A DNA stretch of 64,000 nucleotides, from assembly GCF_963678635.1 (NCBI RefSeq), contig NC_087069.1, positions 46,954,276 through 47,018,275 of the forward strand. The letters run 5' to 3'. Below the pieces are notes generated by a model, which was not told the origin of the DNA, did no database searches, and saw only the letters and a program-made list of their open reading frames with translations. Positions 47,962 to 60,168 of this stretch are shown piece after piece (within the stretch, counting starts at the first letter, position 1; every line of letters begins with the position of its first letter). The stretch is from Symsagittifera roscoffensis (taxonomy: Eukaryota; Xenacoelomorpha; Acoela; Convolutidae). A program made the translations under genes and the position numbers.

Positions 47962-48836
47962 ACCCGGGTTGACCAAAAATGCTTATCATGCAATTCTCAT
48001 AAAAGAGAAAATTCTTTGCATACAATTTCATACAATTCCATACATACAGAAAATTGTATGAAAACTCTATGATAAGTATTTTCCCATAAATGGAAATCGT
48101 ATGATAGGTATTTTCTCCATAAACGAAAAAACGTTGTTTTTTGTTCGTAAATTTAATTTCTGACAAATTTTCTGTTGTGTTTGCAACCGAACACAAGTGA
48201 CAAAGACCTTGGTTACTCAATGCTCCAAAGGTTGGACGGTCTTGCATTTACAATGCATAGAAAACGACCTGAATTGTCTTCGAGCTGTCTTCCACAAATC
48301 ATATGAAAAAAGTAACAAACCTTTATTTTTTGGCGAACATTTTTCAATGATGATTATTTTAAATTTGTGAATTTTCAAATTATCAGACATTAATCAAGGC
48401 ATACATAAACACGCCATACAAAAGAAAAAGAAATTTGCAGCGTTTTTGAAAAAAAAATTTAAGTGAAAAGAACAAAGCCAATATTATCGTATCCAGGACT
48501 ACGTTATGCACACAAAAAATTAAATTTCGCATGCAAAATTTTTTTTTCGGAAAATGTTTGTTTGCGTACAAAATTCAATTTGTGCTCGAAAAAAACAACA
48601 AGACACAATTTTTGGGCCAAATTTTCAAAATTATTTGGAAAATTTTTTTTGTCGTATATTGTCGAAATTGTGTGGTAAGCATTTTTTTCAAAAAAAAATT
48701 AAAATCAGTTTTTTTTTGTCACCAGTCTGTTCAACTGTTCTCAAAAAGCCGCAGAAATGATTTATTTATTTTCTTTTTTTGTTGTTGTATGGAATCGTAT
48801 GATAAGCATTTTCCGTGTATGGAGGTCAACCCGGGC
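47962..48836. mobile_element. CCCGGGTTGACC inverted-repeat element, 0.9-kb copy
   Basis: Left end CCCGGGTTGACCAAAAATGC then TTATCATGCAATTC; right end GTATGATAAGCATTTTCCG then TGTATGGAGGTCAACCCGGG. Both terminal motifs are inverted at the two ends, giving long imperfect inverted repeats. The interior is shared with the 42635-43357 copy. Non-coding; the transposase source is not in the window. Confidence 0.82.
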
Positions 48837-49011
48837 AAAAAAATAATACTACTGAAAACTTAAGCTCAAACATTAGACCAGACATAATTGGTCTCAGAAA
48901 TCAGAAAGTTGAATTGAGACACTTTTGATGCAAATATTGGATCTTTTTAACTATTCACCCCACCCCAACCCTTTAACGGACCTTGTTAATTATTCTCCAC
49001 CCCTCCCGCAC

Positions 49012-49115
49012 CCCGGGTTGACCAAAAACGCTTGTCATACAAATTTCATGCATGAAAAAATGCTTATCATACAATTTCGTACAATTCCTTAGATACAGAA
49101 AGTGTTAAGAAAATT
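49012..49115. mobile_element. CCCGGGTTGACC element, left end running into the gap
   Basis: CCCCGGGTTGACCAAAAACG, then GCTTATCATACAATTTCGTA, as in the other copies. The right end would be inside or beyond the unsequenced gap. Confidence 0.65.
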
Positions 49116-49315
49116 NNNNNNNNNNNNNNNNNNNNNNNNNNNNNNNNNNNNNNNNNNNNNNNNNNNNNNNNNNNNNNNNNNNNNNNNNNNNNNNNNNNNN
49201 NNNNNNNNNNNNNNNNNNNNNNNNNNNNNNNNNNNNNNNNNNNNNNNNNNNNNNNNNNNNNNNNNNNNNNNNNNNNNNNNNNNNNNNNNNNNNNNNNNNN
49301 NNNNNNNNNNNNNNN
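49116..49315. other. Assembly gap of 200 N
   Basis: Exactly 200 unknown bases. The round length suggests a placeholder, not a measured distance, and any open frame spanning it is meaningless. Confidence 0.99.
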
Positions 49316-49479
49316 AATACATGTTTCCTGACCTTGTTAGTTAGCCTGTAAATTTGCATAACAATCGGTTGATGAGAACAGTAATTCTACTTGTAGAAGT
49401 TTGCAGGTGGGGGACAAAATAAAAAAAGAGCCGCATATGACTGACATGATTAGGCTCTTTTTTCTCCCCCACCCCACAC

Positions 49480-50400
49480 CTAGTAAAAAATTGCAGCTGG
49501 GTGAAAAGGAAAAAGAGCCCCTTTGTCTCTCTTTCCTCTCCCCCACATTTGGACTTCAATTTTAAAAAACCAATTTTACCTTGTCATGGGGTAAAGAATT
49601 TTTGCTTGGGATTAAACCAACTATTGTGAACATATTTGTTCTTCATACCTTACTTCGTAACATCATGCGTTCAGCCATTAAAAAAACGTGAAATAAATGA
49701 AAATAAGGAAAACCTGAATTTTGAGGGGCCCATTCTTTTTATAATATCTTTATCTCAAAAACTTTTGTTCAGTGTCACACATTTTAATTTTAACGTCAAT
49801 TGAAAGTAGCCTAATTTCAATGATCGTTATAAAGAACTGGAGGAAAAGTAAATAGGGCTCTTTTTTCTTCCCCCCAACCTCACATAACTATCAATTTTGT
49901 GGAGTAACGAGGGTTGTAAAAGGTAAAACATGAAAGCCAAATATGTTCGTTATGGCCTAATTAGTTCGCAGGCTATAATTTGTTAAAATTAGTTCCGCTC
50001 GGTTAATATGAAGAAAAATTTCACTAGTAAAAAGTTGCAGGTGATGGAAACGGAAAAAGAACCCACTTGTCTCTCTATCCTCCCCCCACAATTGAATTTC
50101 AATTGTAAAAAAAAATAATTTCACCTTACCATAAGTTAAAGAATTTTTGCATGGGAGTTGAACCAACTATTGTGAACATCTTTGTTCTTCATACCTTACC
50201 TCTTAACATCACGCGTTCAACCATTAAAAAACGTGAAAAGAATGAGAAAATGGAAAAGTTGAAATTTGAGGGGAAGTGAAAAAGAGCCCATCATTTTTAT
50301 AATATCTTATCTCAAAAACTTTTGTTTAGTATCACATATTTTAAATTTAACCTCATTTGAAAAAAGCCTAATTTTGGTGATCGTTAAAAAAATTAATTCT
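49480..50400. repeat. Tandem duplication, unit about 540 bp
   Basis: 49480-49850 and 50022-50400 share AAAAAGTTGCAG-like starts, TTGTCTCTCT(T/A)TCCTC, AACCAACTATTGTGAACAT, TTTGTTCTTCATACCTTAC and TCATCATGCGTTC/ACATCACGCGTTC. Divergence is moderate. No gene. Confidence 0.7.
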
Positions 50401-51536
50401 CACATTAAAAATTCATCCGTTCAGTCTTGACTCCTGCTCTTTATTTTATGACAAACTAAAATGTCCACTGTTTGTCAGTCTCCATATTTAAGTTACCGTG
50501 GAAAATCAATTTTTTTGAAATTCACCTTGTTGGAGTTCATCTTGAATTTAATACCGGGGTGGCTTTCTCATAGAGTAACTTTGGATAAGGTACACCATCT
50601 GTTCTTTTTTTTCGGCCAGATAGATTCATGCAACTTCTTAGTCCAATACCGTTCCTAACCTCGCTCTCATAATTTCTAGTCTCATTAGATCTAGTGTTAA
50701 CTAATATTCTTGCGAGGTTACATGAGAGGAAGAGCAACTACTTTCTAAAATAAACTTATTCTTCTCTGGCTGAAAGTATAAATAGTTTCAGCTCACAAAA
50801 TTTTGTGAAATTTAGTCATAGATCATGATTGGTTAATTCTAAATGTTTTATAATGATAGTTATCAAGAAAATAATTGGATATTTTAATCAAGTAATTTCA
50901 ATTGGTTCCACCCTACCTTGGTAGAGGAAAGTTTTTAGTTTTAAGTTGTCTAATGAATGATGGATGGAGTAATTTCTAATTTCTTTTGAGCTGGTTCTTT
51001 TAGAAGATAGGCAAATGCTCGGTTTGGCGAAATAGTTGTTGTCATGAAAGCAGTAGAGTAGAGATTGACGAGTACTGTAGTGAGTTGAAGGATTGGGTTG
51101 CAGTTGCAGATTGATATAGTGATATGTTGATTTCGTTAAGTAGAGCGAAACTACATGCATTCTCAACTATTTATCAAATAGTGAGATAGGTTTTGACTTC
51201 CCTGAGTATAGTTCCATTTTTTATCAGGTTTTTTTCTTTTTTGTTCTTTGATCGTGTCTTTTTATCAGAAAGATATTGTTCTGTTTTGTTTTGCTCTTTT
51301 GATGTTTTGTTGTTTCAAATGATTTTGATAAAACTAGAAAATGGCTTTCGAAATATAATTTTGTCCAGTTTTAATATGGGTTTTATCCTAGTTTGCTTAC
51401 CGTGAGAAATTCCTATACATGTTGTTGGTGTGGTGGTGTTAGTAATCTGCATTGGTTATTTGAGGTTTTCGAGTAAAAACTGTGGAGTGTTAGTAAGTCG
51501 AAGATGGTTACTATGAAAAAATTATGATGATGATGA
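50401..51536. other. No gene assigned; possible 3' part of a minus-strand retroelement
   Basis: Several 65-126-codon minus-strand open frames overlap here (for example 50888-51166 and 51413-51793), with no recognised domain. The stretch follows in the direction of transcription of the minus-strand retroelement region and may be its 3' end, but no terminal repeat was identified. Confidence 0.3.
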
Positions 51537-52100
51537 TCAAGGGCGGTTGAGTAGGTTAGTAGGGTTTTGTACCTTTTGAAGATGCATTGTGTGCGAGTCA
51601 GAGCAATGCGGATAGATGATGTGGTTGTCTCGGATGGAGAAGCGGAGTGATTTAGTGAGATGTCGGTCAGTATTGTGACTCTTTTGTTGGTGTTGGATAA
51701 AATCATCGAGGTCGTGGTAAAACTGGTCGTTGAAAATAGGGCTGGGACCATCAGAAATAGTAATAGAAAGAAGAGAAGGAGTGGGGGTTGCATCGGTGTA
51801 GGAGAGGAAAATACTACGCGAGTCGTGGGAGTTATTGGGAAAAAGATGGTTGTGAGTAGTTAGTGGGGCTGGGTTCAGAGCCGAAAGTTCGTCAAGTGTG
51901 TCATTGGTGGGCTCATTTGGAGAGTTATGAGCATGCGAAACAATTTGTATAGTTTCATCGAAGTGCAGTTGAAGTGAATTAGAAGAAAAAGTGTTCGGAA
52001 AATGAAATGACAGGTTGTGGGAAGGATAGAAGATTGAACGATTGAGTGATCCACATTGACGTCTCATCGTTGGGCTGAAATATGGTTGTTTCGAGAACAA
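51537..52100 (-). CDS. Long open frame of unknown function (187 codons)
   Basis: The longest complete open frame in the window, ATG to stop on the minus strand. It is rich in Ser, Pro, Asn and His (SLNRSIFYPSHNLSFHFPN; PAPLTTHNHLFPNNSHDSR; SLLSITISDGPSPIF), with no membrane span, zinc finger or known domain seen. It lies 7 kb downstream of the integrase remnant on the same strand, so an accessory retroelement protein is one possibility. In this AT-rich, strand-biased stretch a chance frame is another; an overlapping frame (51413-51793) is also long. Confidence 0.35.
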   Translation of the reverse strand: MFSKQPYFSPTMRRQCGSLNRSIFYPSHNLSFHFPNTFSSNSLQLHFDETIQIVSHAHNSPNEPTNDTLDELSALNPAPLTTHNHLFPNNSHDSRSIFLSYTDATPTPSLLSITISDGPSPIFNDQFYHDLDDFIQHQQKSHNTDRHLTKSLRFSIRDNHIIYPHCSDSHTMHLQKVQNPTNLLNRP

Positions 52101-53861
52101 AAAGTCATTATGTTTGGTTTTTTTTTCTTGTTCGTATGTTTTATCAGTGCTTTGTTGCTGATATGCTATTTTGAAATGTGGCTTCGTTGTATTTCAATGT
52201 TCTGTTGATTGCGTGGTGCACTATTAGTTCTGTTGTTTTATGGAGTTACTTTTAATTAATTACTTTTTGAGAAATCATGTAAATGTAATGATGCTGTGGG
52301 GATCAGTATTTCTATTGTTTTATGAAATATCGTTTTGTTTGGGTTTGTTAGTAATTCCTCTTTTAGTTGCGTATTTGTGCTTTTAAGAGAATTTTGTTAA
52401 TAGATGTGGGAAAAATCGAAAAACCTGCCAATAATTTTTTTTGCTACGCCGGCTTGTCTAGTGACTTGTGTGTGAATTACAAATGTGTTGTTTTTTCTTT
52501 TAAGAATTGAGAACAAAAATCCTATGAAAAAAATTTTGGGTAAAAATTAGTCAAACTTTCTAGGATGTAATGAGGCCATCCTATAATTGGTACTAATTGG
52601 TTTTTGATGTGCAGTAAAAGTAAAGACTTTGATCGGCGAGATATCTCGAGGGAGGTATTTTTCTCCGTTGAGATAAATATAGTCTTAAGTTTTTATTAAA
52701 TATCTACTGTAGTCTTTTTTGTAGATGTCTGAGCATCCGGCTGTATCAGCGAAGTTCTTAGGATTTTGATTTAAAAATTGACTTTGGATACTGTCCATTT
52801 TCGTAAGGACTTCTGAAAATTGTTGTGTAGGGATGTGATTTTATATATCTGATTTAAATCTATATTGGTGTTTTCAGTTTTTGCGCGCCTGCTTCCAGTT
52901 GAAATTGTCTTTAAAAGAGTCATTAAGGTAGGGTATGGTGTGAGAAGATAAAATTTATCTTCGTGGAGATTTAGTTGTACTAAGTTGTGGCTATATTCTT
53001 ATCCACAGGGGACGGCGTTATTACAAAAGTATGTCGGGCGTGATGATATCTGGTGTTAATTTTTAGTGCATGTATATTACCATAAGATATTTCCATCGTA
53101 ATCAATAAAAATTGAGCGGTTGCCTGAGAGTAAATATCCTGCATCAGATAATTAAAATAAGGCTATTCCTAATGGTTTTAATCTTTGTGTTCTTTCTATT
53201 TCACATAAGTTATGTAGTGTTTCATAGTGAACCTTCTTGAAAAATTCTACTGATAGTGAAGTCGAGTTTCATATCAAGATGGAAATCGTAATGAATTGCT
53301 CCAAAGTGTGTTTCAGTCATTGGTTACAATTCTTTTAGGCTTCTACTGTCATGGTTTTCTGCTAGAAGCTTTCCAGCATTTGGTCCATTCCTTTTCTGTA
53401 TTATGATTAATTTCTGTATTCTGACAATTGGTAAGATTTTCATCGGTTCTGTTTTGATTTGTAGCTTGTTCGTGAGTATGAACTTTCCTGTTTTCCTATT
53501 CTTTTTTTCATATGCGACTAGTGTTTCTGAGTGTTGCGTTCTAAATAGTGTTTTCCAAGGTTTGCATGCTAATTCAGTTTCATATTATATTTTAAAAAAA
53601 ATGCTACTTTTTTCATTAACTTGTATGTTTCTGTAGTGATTTTCATCTGATTTTCCTTAATTGGGTGAAATTGCTCAAATGTTATAGATTGAATAAAACA
53701 TTTTTGTGAGTTTTTATTATACTTGCGTGGTTTTTAGCGACTTGAAAAGTGGTTAATGTGTCTTCCGGAATTTAAATAATTATTGCGTGAGTGTTGTTGG
53801 TGGGATCGCAATTGCCTTGATCGTTCTTACAGGACAAGCAATTTTCTTGATATAATATAGT
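52101..53861. other. No gene seen
   Basis: T-rich plus strand, A-rich minus strand, continuing the strand asymmetry of the neighbouring repeats. No recognised coding or repeat boundary. Confidence 0.35.
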
Positions 53862-56342
53862 ATCATCTTTTTAATCGTGTCAGTAGTTTAGTTGGCTTAA
53901 AGCTCAATTACAGAACAGCTACTATCTAGATGTTGGGCAAATAGAAGAATTGGTGCTACGAAGGTATTGCAATTTAGTCAGATCAATTTACTTGGTGCTA
54001 CGAAGGTGTTCCAATTTAGTCATATTGGTAATTTGTACCTCTTTTTTTAAAATGGTGTTGAAGATTTATTTGGGAGGTATTTGGAGATGATTTACTTGAT
54101 ACCGAAGGTGTTGATGGCAAGGAAAGTGTTTCTGGTAGGGTTAATGAAGTTGTTTTTGAAAAAATATCAATTGGTTCGTTGTTGAGGTTGAGTTCACCTT
54201 GGGGAAAAGTATATATCATCCAATGCGGAGCCTTTGTGAAGAGGTTGAAGGATTGAACGGATTTTCTCTAACTTTTTAGAAGTGGGTGTTGAACTTAAGT
54301 AATCTGATAGAAGAATTGGTGTCTTTACCTGTGATTTAAAACTTACAGAATGACAGGTGCTTTGTAAAGTTTTGTTTGATAGATTAAAGGGAGTAGATTT
54401 AAGTAATATGGGTATATTTAATTGAACTCGTGGTGTTGCCAGAGTCATAATTCGTCGTTGGTGATTTATTTGTCGATCAATTGCTGTACTTGGGTTTTGA
54501 TTTTGACTTTGGTTTCTGCTTCGATTTAGATCTTGTGGTAATGATGGGTATATGTTAGATGTTGGCTCGTACTGTGGTTCTGATAAGGATGCGTTGTTAT
54601 GGGCGGGTTTTAATAGTTCTGATAAGGGTGCTTGTCTATCCTCAGATATATATGGGATTTCTACGTACGTATGATTAGCGAGCAGATGTTTGAGACTGGT
54701 TGGAGGGAATTGGTGTTGTAGTGTTTGTACGGGGATTTTGGTTTGAATTTTGGGATGGTTTGATAGATAGAAAATCTGCTATTGGGTTTGATCAGCCTTT
54801 CGATACTTTTTATCTAGAATTATGTTAGCGGAATTTAAAAACATTTGTTTTTGGTTCCTCTTTTTCTACAAAAATGATTATTAGAATAAATGCAAGGACA
54901 TATGCAATTTTAGCTTTCTTAGGACATTATAAAGGGTCAATATGAGGGAAGATTTTAATGTTAGAAAAACGACAAAATGTGTCAGGAGGTCTTTTCTGAT
55001 GAGAACATTTTTGATCGTTTAGAAAAAAAACAGATAATGATTATCGTACCTGGCTAGCTTGTCGATGGTTAGGGAAAGGGAACTGTATGTTTACAGTCGA
55101 ACAGAGAAAGTTTCAAATGTACACAAAAAACTATAAATTTGATTATGGTAAGTTCCAAAGTACCGCTGAAGAAATAAATGCAGAAGTTCAAAACTTTTGT
55201 TAAATTTTGCAGGAAGTTGGAAAAAATTGCAGTGAAGAAATGAACGACTGACTGTAAAGTGAACACTCGAAAAGTGGTTTGTTTTTCCGAAGATATTTTT
55301 GATTTTTTTTTCAAATTTATATCGAGTGGGTCGGTTTTTTTTTGACAACTGAGTTGGAGATGAAGCAATTTAGATGTAGGGAAGTCTGAAGGGTTGAACA
55401 TAAGTATGCTAATTCTTGTTTTTGTTTAGTGGAAGAGCAGGGTTTTTCTAGGGTAGATTGTTTTTAGGCAAAAGGATTTCATGAATTGTTAACTTAAGTT
55501 TAATTTAATTATTTTCTTTTGGGGTTTTTGGTGTCTGATTGTACTCAACATTGTTGAATTTGTATTGATTGATTGAAGGGGTTGAAAAAATTTTACGATA
55601 GTTATTTAACTTGTCAAATACAAAGGTACTGCTTATTTTTGAACTGAGAGTCTCGAAGTGAGAGTTAAAAATTTAGTTCAAGTTGGAGATATCTTGGCTT
55701 AAATTAACAGTGGTCGCGAATAAAGTGTGCAATAACTTCGAGTGATATGATTGTTTAACTTCTGAATAATTGAGTCTGAGAAATGAAAATAACAAATGTT
55801 GATTATAAAATGTTAAAAATGGATATTTTCCAATTTTTTCTACTTGTAACAAAGATTGTGAGCAAACTTGTTTTTTTTTTTCAGACGTGTTTGAAAATTA
55901 TGATATTAAACTAGATAGTTGATAAAATGCTACCTTTTTAATAGTTTAGCTTGAGGAATGAATGTTTCATAATCGTTAATCGGCCTATTTTGGAGTTAGG
56001 ATGGTTGAGGCTGTTGTGTTTTTCTTTGGTTCCTGGTATTAAAAAATTTATCTTTTAATTTTTTGAATTGTTCCTTGGGTAGTGGTGGTAACTTTGGAGT
56101 GTTTTCTGGAATATTTTTGTTTTTTTTAATGACTATTCTGGTAAGATTTTTGGAATATCAGTTGTTGTCGGGCCAATGCTTTCTTGAGTTGTTTCAACAA
56201 AAAGGAGTCCAGTAAAGGAGTGAAACTAAGTTGAATCGCGAATAGCGTATTCTTTTAGGTAATAAGGTAGGAGGTTTTTTCTGTATAGCGTGGTTGCTTT
56301 TTTGTTTTGATCAATTAGTTTCTATGTTACATCTGAAGGTTT
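53862..56342. repeat. 2.48-kb tandem copy A (retroelement 3' region)
   Basis: Starts ATCATCTTTTTAATCGTGTC and ends GTTACATCTGAAGGTTTATC. Copy B (56343-59304) begins and ends with the same phrases. Identity is high, with scattered substitutions and single-base indels. It contains the 209-codon open stretch at 54197-54820 and a 110-codon open frame (55069-55401), both minus strand. Confidence 0.88.
54197..54820 (-). CDS. Open stretch of about 208 codons, unknown retroelement-like protein
   Basis: Uninterrupted minus-strand frame from just after a TAG near 54820 to a stop near 54197. The first Met is only at 54448, so it may be the 3' part of a spliced or frameshifted product. It is rich in Ser, Pro, Asn and Gln: FPPTSLKHLLANHTYVEIPY; RQAPLSELLKPAHNNASLSE; SRNQSQNQNPSTAIDRQ; TPILLSDYLSSTPT. 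No domain is recognised. The equivalent region of copy B carries a one-base indel (near 56990) that breaks the frame. It is more likely a disordered structural protein or chance frame than an enzyme. Confidence 0.35.
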
Positions 56343-59304
56343 ATCATCTTTTTAATCGTGTCTGTAGTTTAGTTGGCTTAAGGCTCAATTACGGAACGGC
56401 TACTATCTAGATGTTGGGTAAATAGAAGAATTGGTGCTGCGAAGGTATTGCAATTTAGTCAGATCGGTTTACTTGGTGCTACGAAGGTGTTCCAATTTAG
56501 TCATATTGGTAATTTGTACATCTTTTTTTTAAATGGTGTTGAAGTTTAACTGGGAGGTATTTGGAGATGATATACTTGATACCGAAGGTGTTGATGGCAA
56601 GGAAAGTGTTTCTGGTAGGGTTAAAGAAGTTGTTTTTGAAAAAATATCAATTGGTTTGTTGTTGAGGTTGGGTTCACCTTGGGGAAAAATTTATATCATC
56701 CAATGCGGAGCCTTTGTGAAGAGGTTGAAGGATTGAACGGATTTTTTTCTAACTTTTTCAGAAGTGGGTGTTGAACTTAAGTAATCTGATAGAAGAATTG
56801 GTGTCTTTACCTGTGATTTATAACTTACAGAATGACAGGTGCTTTGTAAAGTTTTGTTTGATAGATTAAGGGGAGTAGATTTAAGTAATATGGGTATATT
56901 TAATTGAACTCGTGGTGTTGCCAGAGTCATAATTCGTCGTTGGTGATTTATTTGTCGATCAATTGCTGTACTTGGGTTTTGATTTTGATTTGGTTTCTGC
57001 TTCGGTTTAGATCTTGTGGTAATGATGGGTATATGTTAGATGTTGGCTCGTACTGTGGTTCTGATAAGGATGCGTTGTTATGGGCGGGTTTTAATGGTTC
57101 TGATAAGGGTGCTTGTCTATCCTCAGATATATATGGGATTTCTACGTACGTATGATTAGCGAGCAGATGTTTGAGACTGGTTGGAGGGAATTGGTGTTGT
57201 AGTTTTTGTACGGGGATTTTGGTTTGAATTTTGGGATGGTTTGGTAGATGGAAAATCTGCTATTGGGTTTGATCAGCTTTTCGATACTTTTTATCTAGAA
57301 TTATGTTAGCGGAATTTTAAAACATTTGTTTTTGGTTCCTCTTTTTCTACAAAAATGATTATTAGAATAAATGCTAGGACATATGCAATGTTAGCTTTCT
57401 TAGGACATTATAAAGGGTCAATATGAGTGAAGATATTAATGTTAGAAAAACGACAAAAAGTGTCAGGAGGTCTTTTCTGATGAGAAGATTTTTGATCGTT
57501 TAGAAAAAAAAACAGATAAAGATTATCGTACCTGGCTAGCTTGTCGATGGTTAGGGAAAGGGAACTGTATGTTTACAGTCGAACAGAGAAAGTTTCAAAT
57601 GTACACAAAAAACCATAAATTTGATTATGGTAAGTTCCAAAGTACCGCTGAAGAAATAAATGCAGAAGTTCAAAATTTTCGTTAAATTTTGCAGGAAGTT
57701 GGAAAAAATTGCAGTGAAGAAATGAACGACTGACTGTAAAGTGAACACTCGAAAAGTGGTTTGTTTTTCCGAAGATATTTTTGATTTTTTTTTCAAATTT
57801 ATATCGAGTGGGTCGGTTTTTTTTTGACTAGTGAGTTGGAGATGAAGCAGTTTAGATGTAGGGAAAACTGAAGGTTTGGACATAAGTATGCTAATTCTTG
57901 TTTTTGTTTAGTGGAAGAGCAGGGTTTTTCTAGGGTAGATTATTTTTAGGCAAAAGGATTTCATGAATTGTTAACTTAAGTTTAATTTAATTATTTTCTT
58001 TTGGGGTTTTTGGTGTCTGATTGTACTCAACATTGTTGAATTTGTATTGATTGATTGAAGGGGTTGAAAAAATTTTACGATAGTAATTTAACTTGTCAAA
58101 TACAAAGGTACTGCTTATTTTTGAACTGAGAGTCTCGAAGTGAGAGTTAAAAATTTAGTTCAAGTTGGAGATATCTTGGCTTAAAATAAAATGGTGGCGA
58201 ATAAAGCGTGCAATAACTTCGAGTGATATGAATGTTTAACTTCTGGTCAATTGAGTCTGAGAAATGAAAATAACAATTGTTGATTATAAGTTGTTAAAAA
58301 TGGATATTTTCCAATTTTTTTTACTTGTGACAAAGTTTGTGAGAAAACTTGTTTTTTTTTCTGACGTGTTTGAAAATTATGATATTAAACTAGCTGGTTG
58401 ATAAAATGCTACCTTTTTAATAGTTTAGTTTGAGGAATGAATGTTTCATAATCGTTACTCGGCTGATTTCGGAGTTAGGATGGTTGAGGCTGTTGTGTTT
58501 TTCTTTGGTTCCTGGTAATAAAAAATTTTGTCTTTTAATTTTTTGAATTGTTCCTTGGGTAGTGGTGGTAACTTTGGAGTGTTTTCTGGAGTATTTTAGT
58601 TTTTTTTATTGAAGATTCTGGTAAGATTTTTGGAATATCAGTTACTGTCGGGCCAATGCTTTCTTGAGTTGTTTCAACATTAAGGAGTCCAGTAAAGGAG
58701 TGAAACTAAGTTGAATCGCAAATAGCGTATTCTTTTAGGTAATAAGGTAGGAGGTTTTTTCTGTATAAGTTGTTAAAAATGGATATTTTCCAATTTTTTC
58801 TACTTGTGACAAAGTTTGTGAGAAAACTTGTTTTTTTTCTGACGTGTTTGAAAATTATGATATTAAACTAGATGGTTGATAAAATGCTACCTTTTTAATA
58901 GTTTAGTTTGAGGAATGAATGTTTCATAATCGTTACTCGGCTGATTTCGGAGTTAGGATGGTTGAGGCTGTTGTGTTTTTCTTTGGTTCCTGGTAATAAA
59001 AAATTTTGTCTTTTAATTTTTTGAATTGTTCCTTGGGTAGTGGTGGTAACTTTGGAGTGTTTTCTGGAATATTTTAGTTTTTTTTATTGAAGATTCTGGT
59101 AAGATTTTTGGAATATCAGTTACTGTCGGGCCAATGCTTTCTTGAGTTGTTTCAACATTAAGGAGTCCAGTAAAGGAGTGAAACTAAGTTGAATCGCGAA
59201 TAGCGTATTCTTTTAGGTAATAAGGTAGGAGGTTTTTTCTGTATAGCGTGGTTGCTTTTTTGTTTTGATCAATTAGTTTCTATGTTACATCTGAAGGTTT
59301 ATCA
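56343..59304. repeat. Tandem copy B, with an internal 480-bp re-duplication
   Basis: Aligns with copy A at an offset of about 2481 bp. Near its end a 480-bp piece is itself duplicated: 58285-58763 and 58764-59243, both running from TAAGTTGTTAAAAATGG to AGGAGGTTTTTTCTGTAT. The last 60 bp (AGCGTGGTTGC to GAAGGTTTATC) match the end of copy A. Confidence 0.88.
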
Positions 59305-59947
59305 AAAAAAATAGTATGGTCCTTTTCCGATGGGTTGCAGTTTCTTCGAAGTTCCTTTTCGTATTGTAAGGCTTGGAATCAATACAAATGTTCTTCAATT
59401 TAAACCTGAAGCTGTTGTAAAACGTGAATTAATTTGAGATTGAAAGTTTTTTTTAATAGTTTTTTTTGCGACTTTTTGATAAACTTCATTGTTTTTTATC
59501 TCTGTTTTATAATGCAATCCGTGTGTGTACCGGAGGCTTACTTTAAAAATTGTGGTTGAAGAAAATGTTCATCGTGAGTATGAAGTAGTAAATTGAGACT
59601 TTGTGGGTTGGCAATGGCCTTGTGTATCTTTTGAGGCGTTTGCGATCAAATTTAATGGCTTACGTGACTTTTGGTTTAAAAATCATTTCAAAAGGTGATA
59701 AACCAAATATTGTTGTATTTTGAGAGTTATATACAATTGGGAATGATTTTACATCTGTTGAACAATCAGTGTATTTTTATCGTCTCCATTAACTATACAT
59801 CGGAGGTAACTTCGTGGTGAAAAATTCATGCTTTCGACTAATCCAATAGTCCATGGAGCGTGTGAGGTTCTAAATCCATTAGTTCCACGGATTGCGCCGA
59901 CTCCATTTTGTTCGCAAAAGTCACGCCTGAATTTTTACAGTCGAGAA
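59300..59947 (-). pseudogene. Ty3/gypsy-type integrase remnant (end of pol)
   Basis: Minus strand. It begins KFRRDFCEQNGVGAIRG and continues RTSHAPWTIGLVESMN (about 59885-59835), which matches the integrase core region around the catalytic Glu. In another frame comes a stretch with FPIVYNSQN and GLSPFEMIF (about 59745-59690), then more remnants and, near 59330, PIGKGPYYF, the GPY/F module that marks Ty3/gypsy integrases. The frame shifts at least three times and stops are present, so it is dead. Upstream pol (RT, RNase H, protease) is missing beyond 59950, where sequence changes. The tandem A/B copies lie immediately downstream. Confidence 0.8.
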
Positions 59948-60138
59948 TTTCTAGAAATTACATTCTTCAGTCGGGTGACGCCGTTTGCGGGGTCGGACCA
60001 ATCGTGACGTCTCCATATTTCGCGAAAGTCTGGAAATGCCATAATTTCGTCTTAAAAAAATGGACGTGGCAAACTTTTGATACAAACGTCTGGACATGAC
60101 AAAATTGTTATGTAAAAGTCTGCCAATTCTTCGCGCAA

Positions 60139-60168
60139 CTTGACCCGGGGGCCTTAGTCCGAGTCAAG
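60139..60168. repeat. Hairpin at edge of the CCGCTCAAA field
   Basis: CTTGACCCGG and CCGAGTCAAG form a 10-bp stem (one G-T type mismatch) around GGGCCTTAGT. A related CTCGACCCGGGAGGC lies at the other end of the field (about 61092-61106), so these may be termini of one element. Confidence 0.5.
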
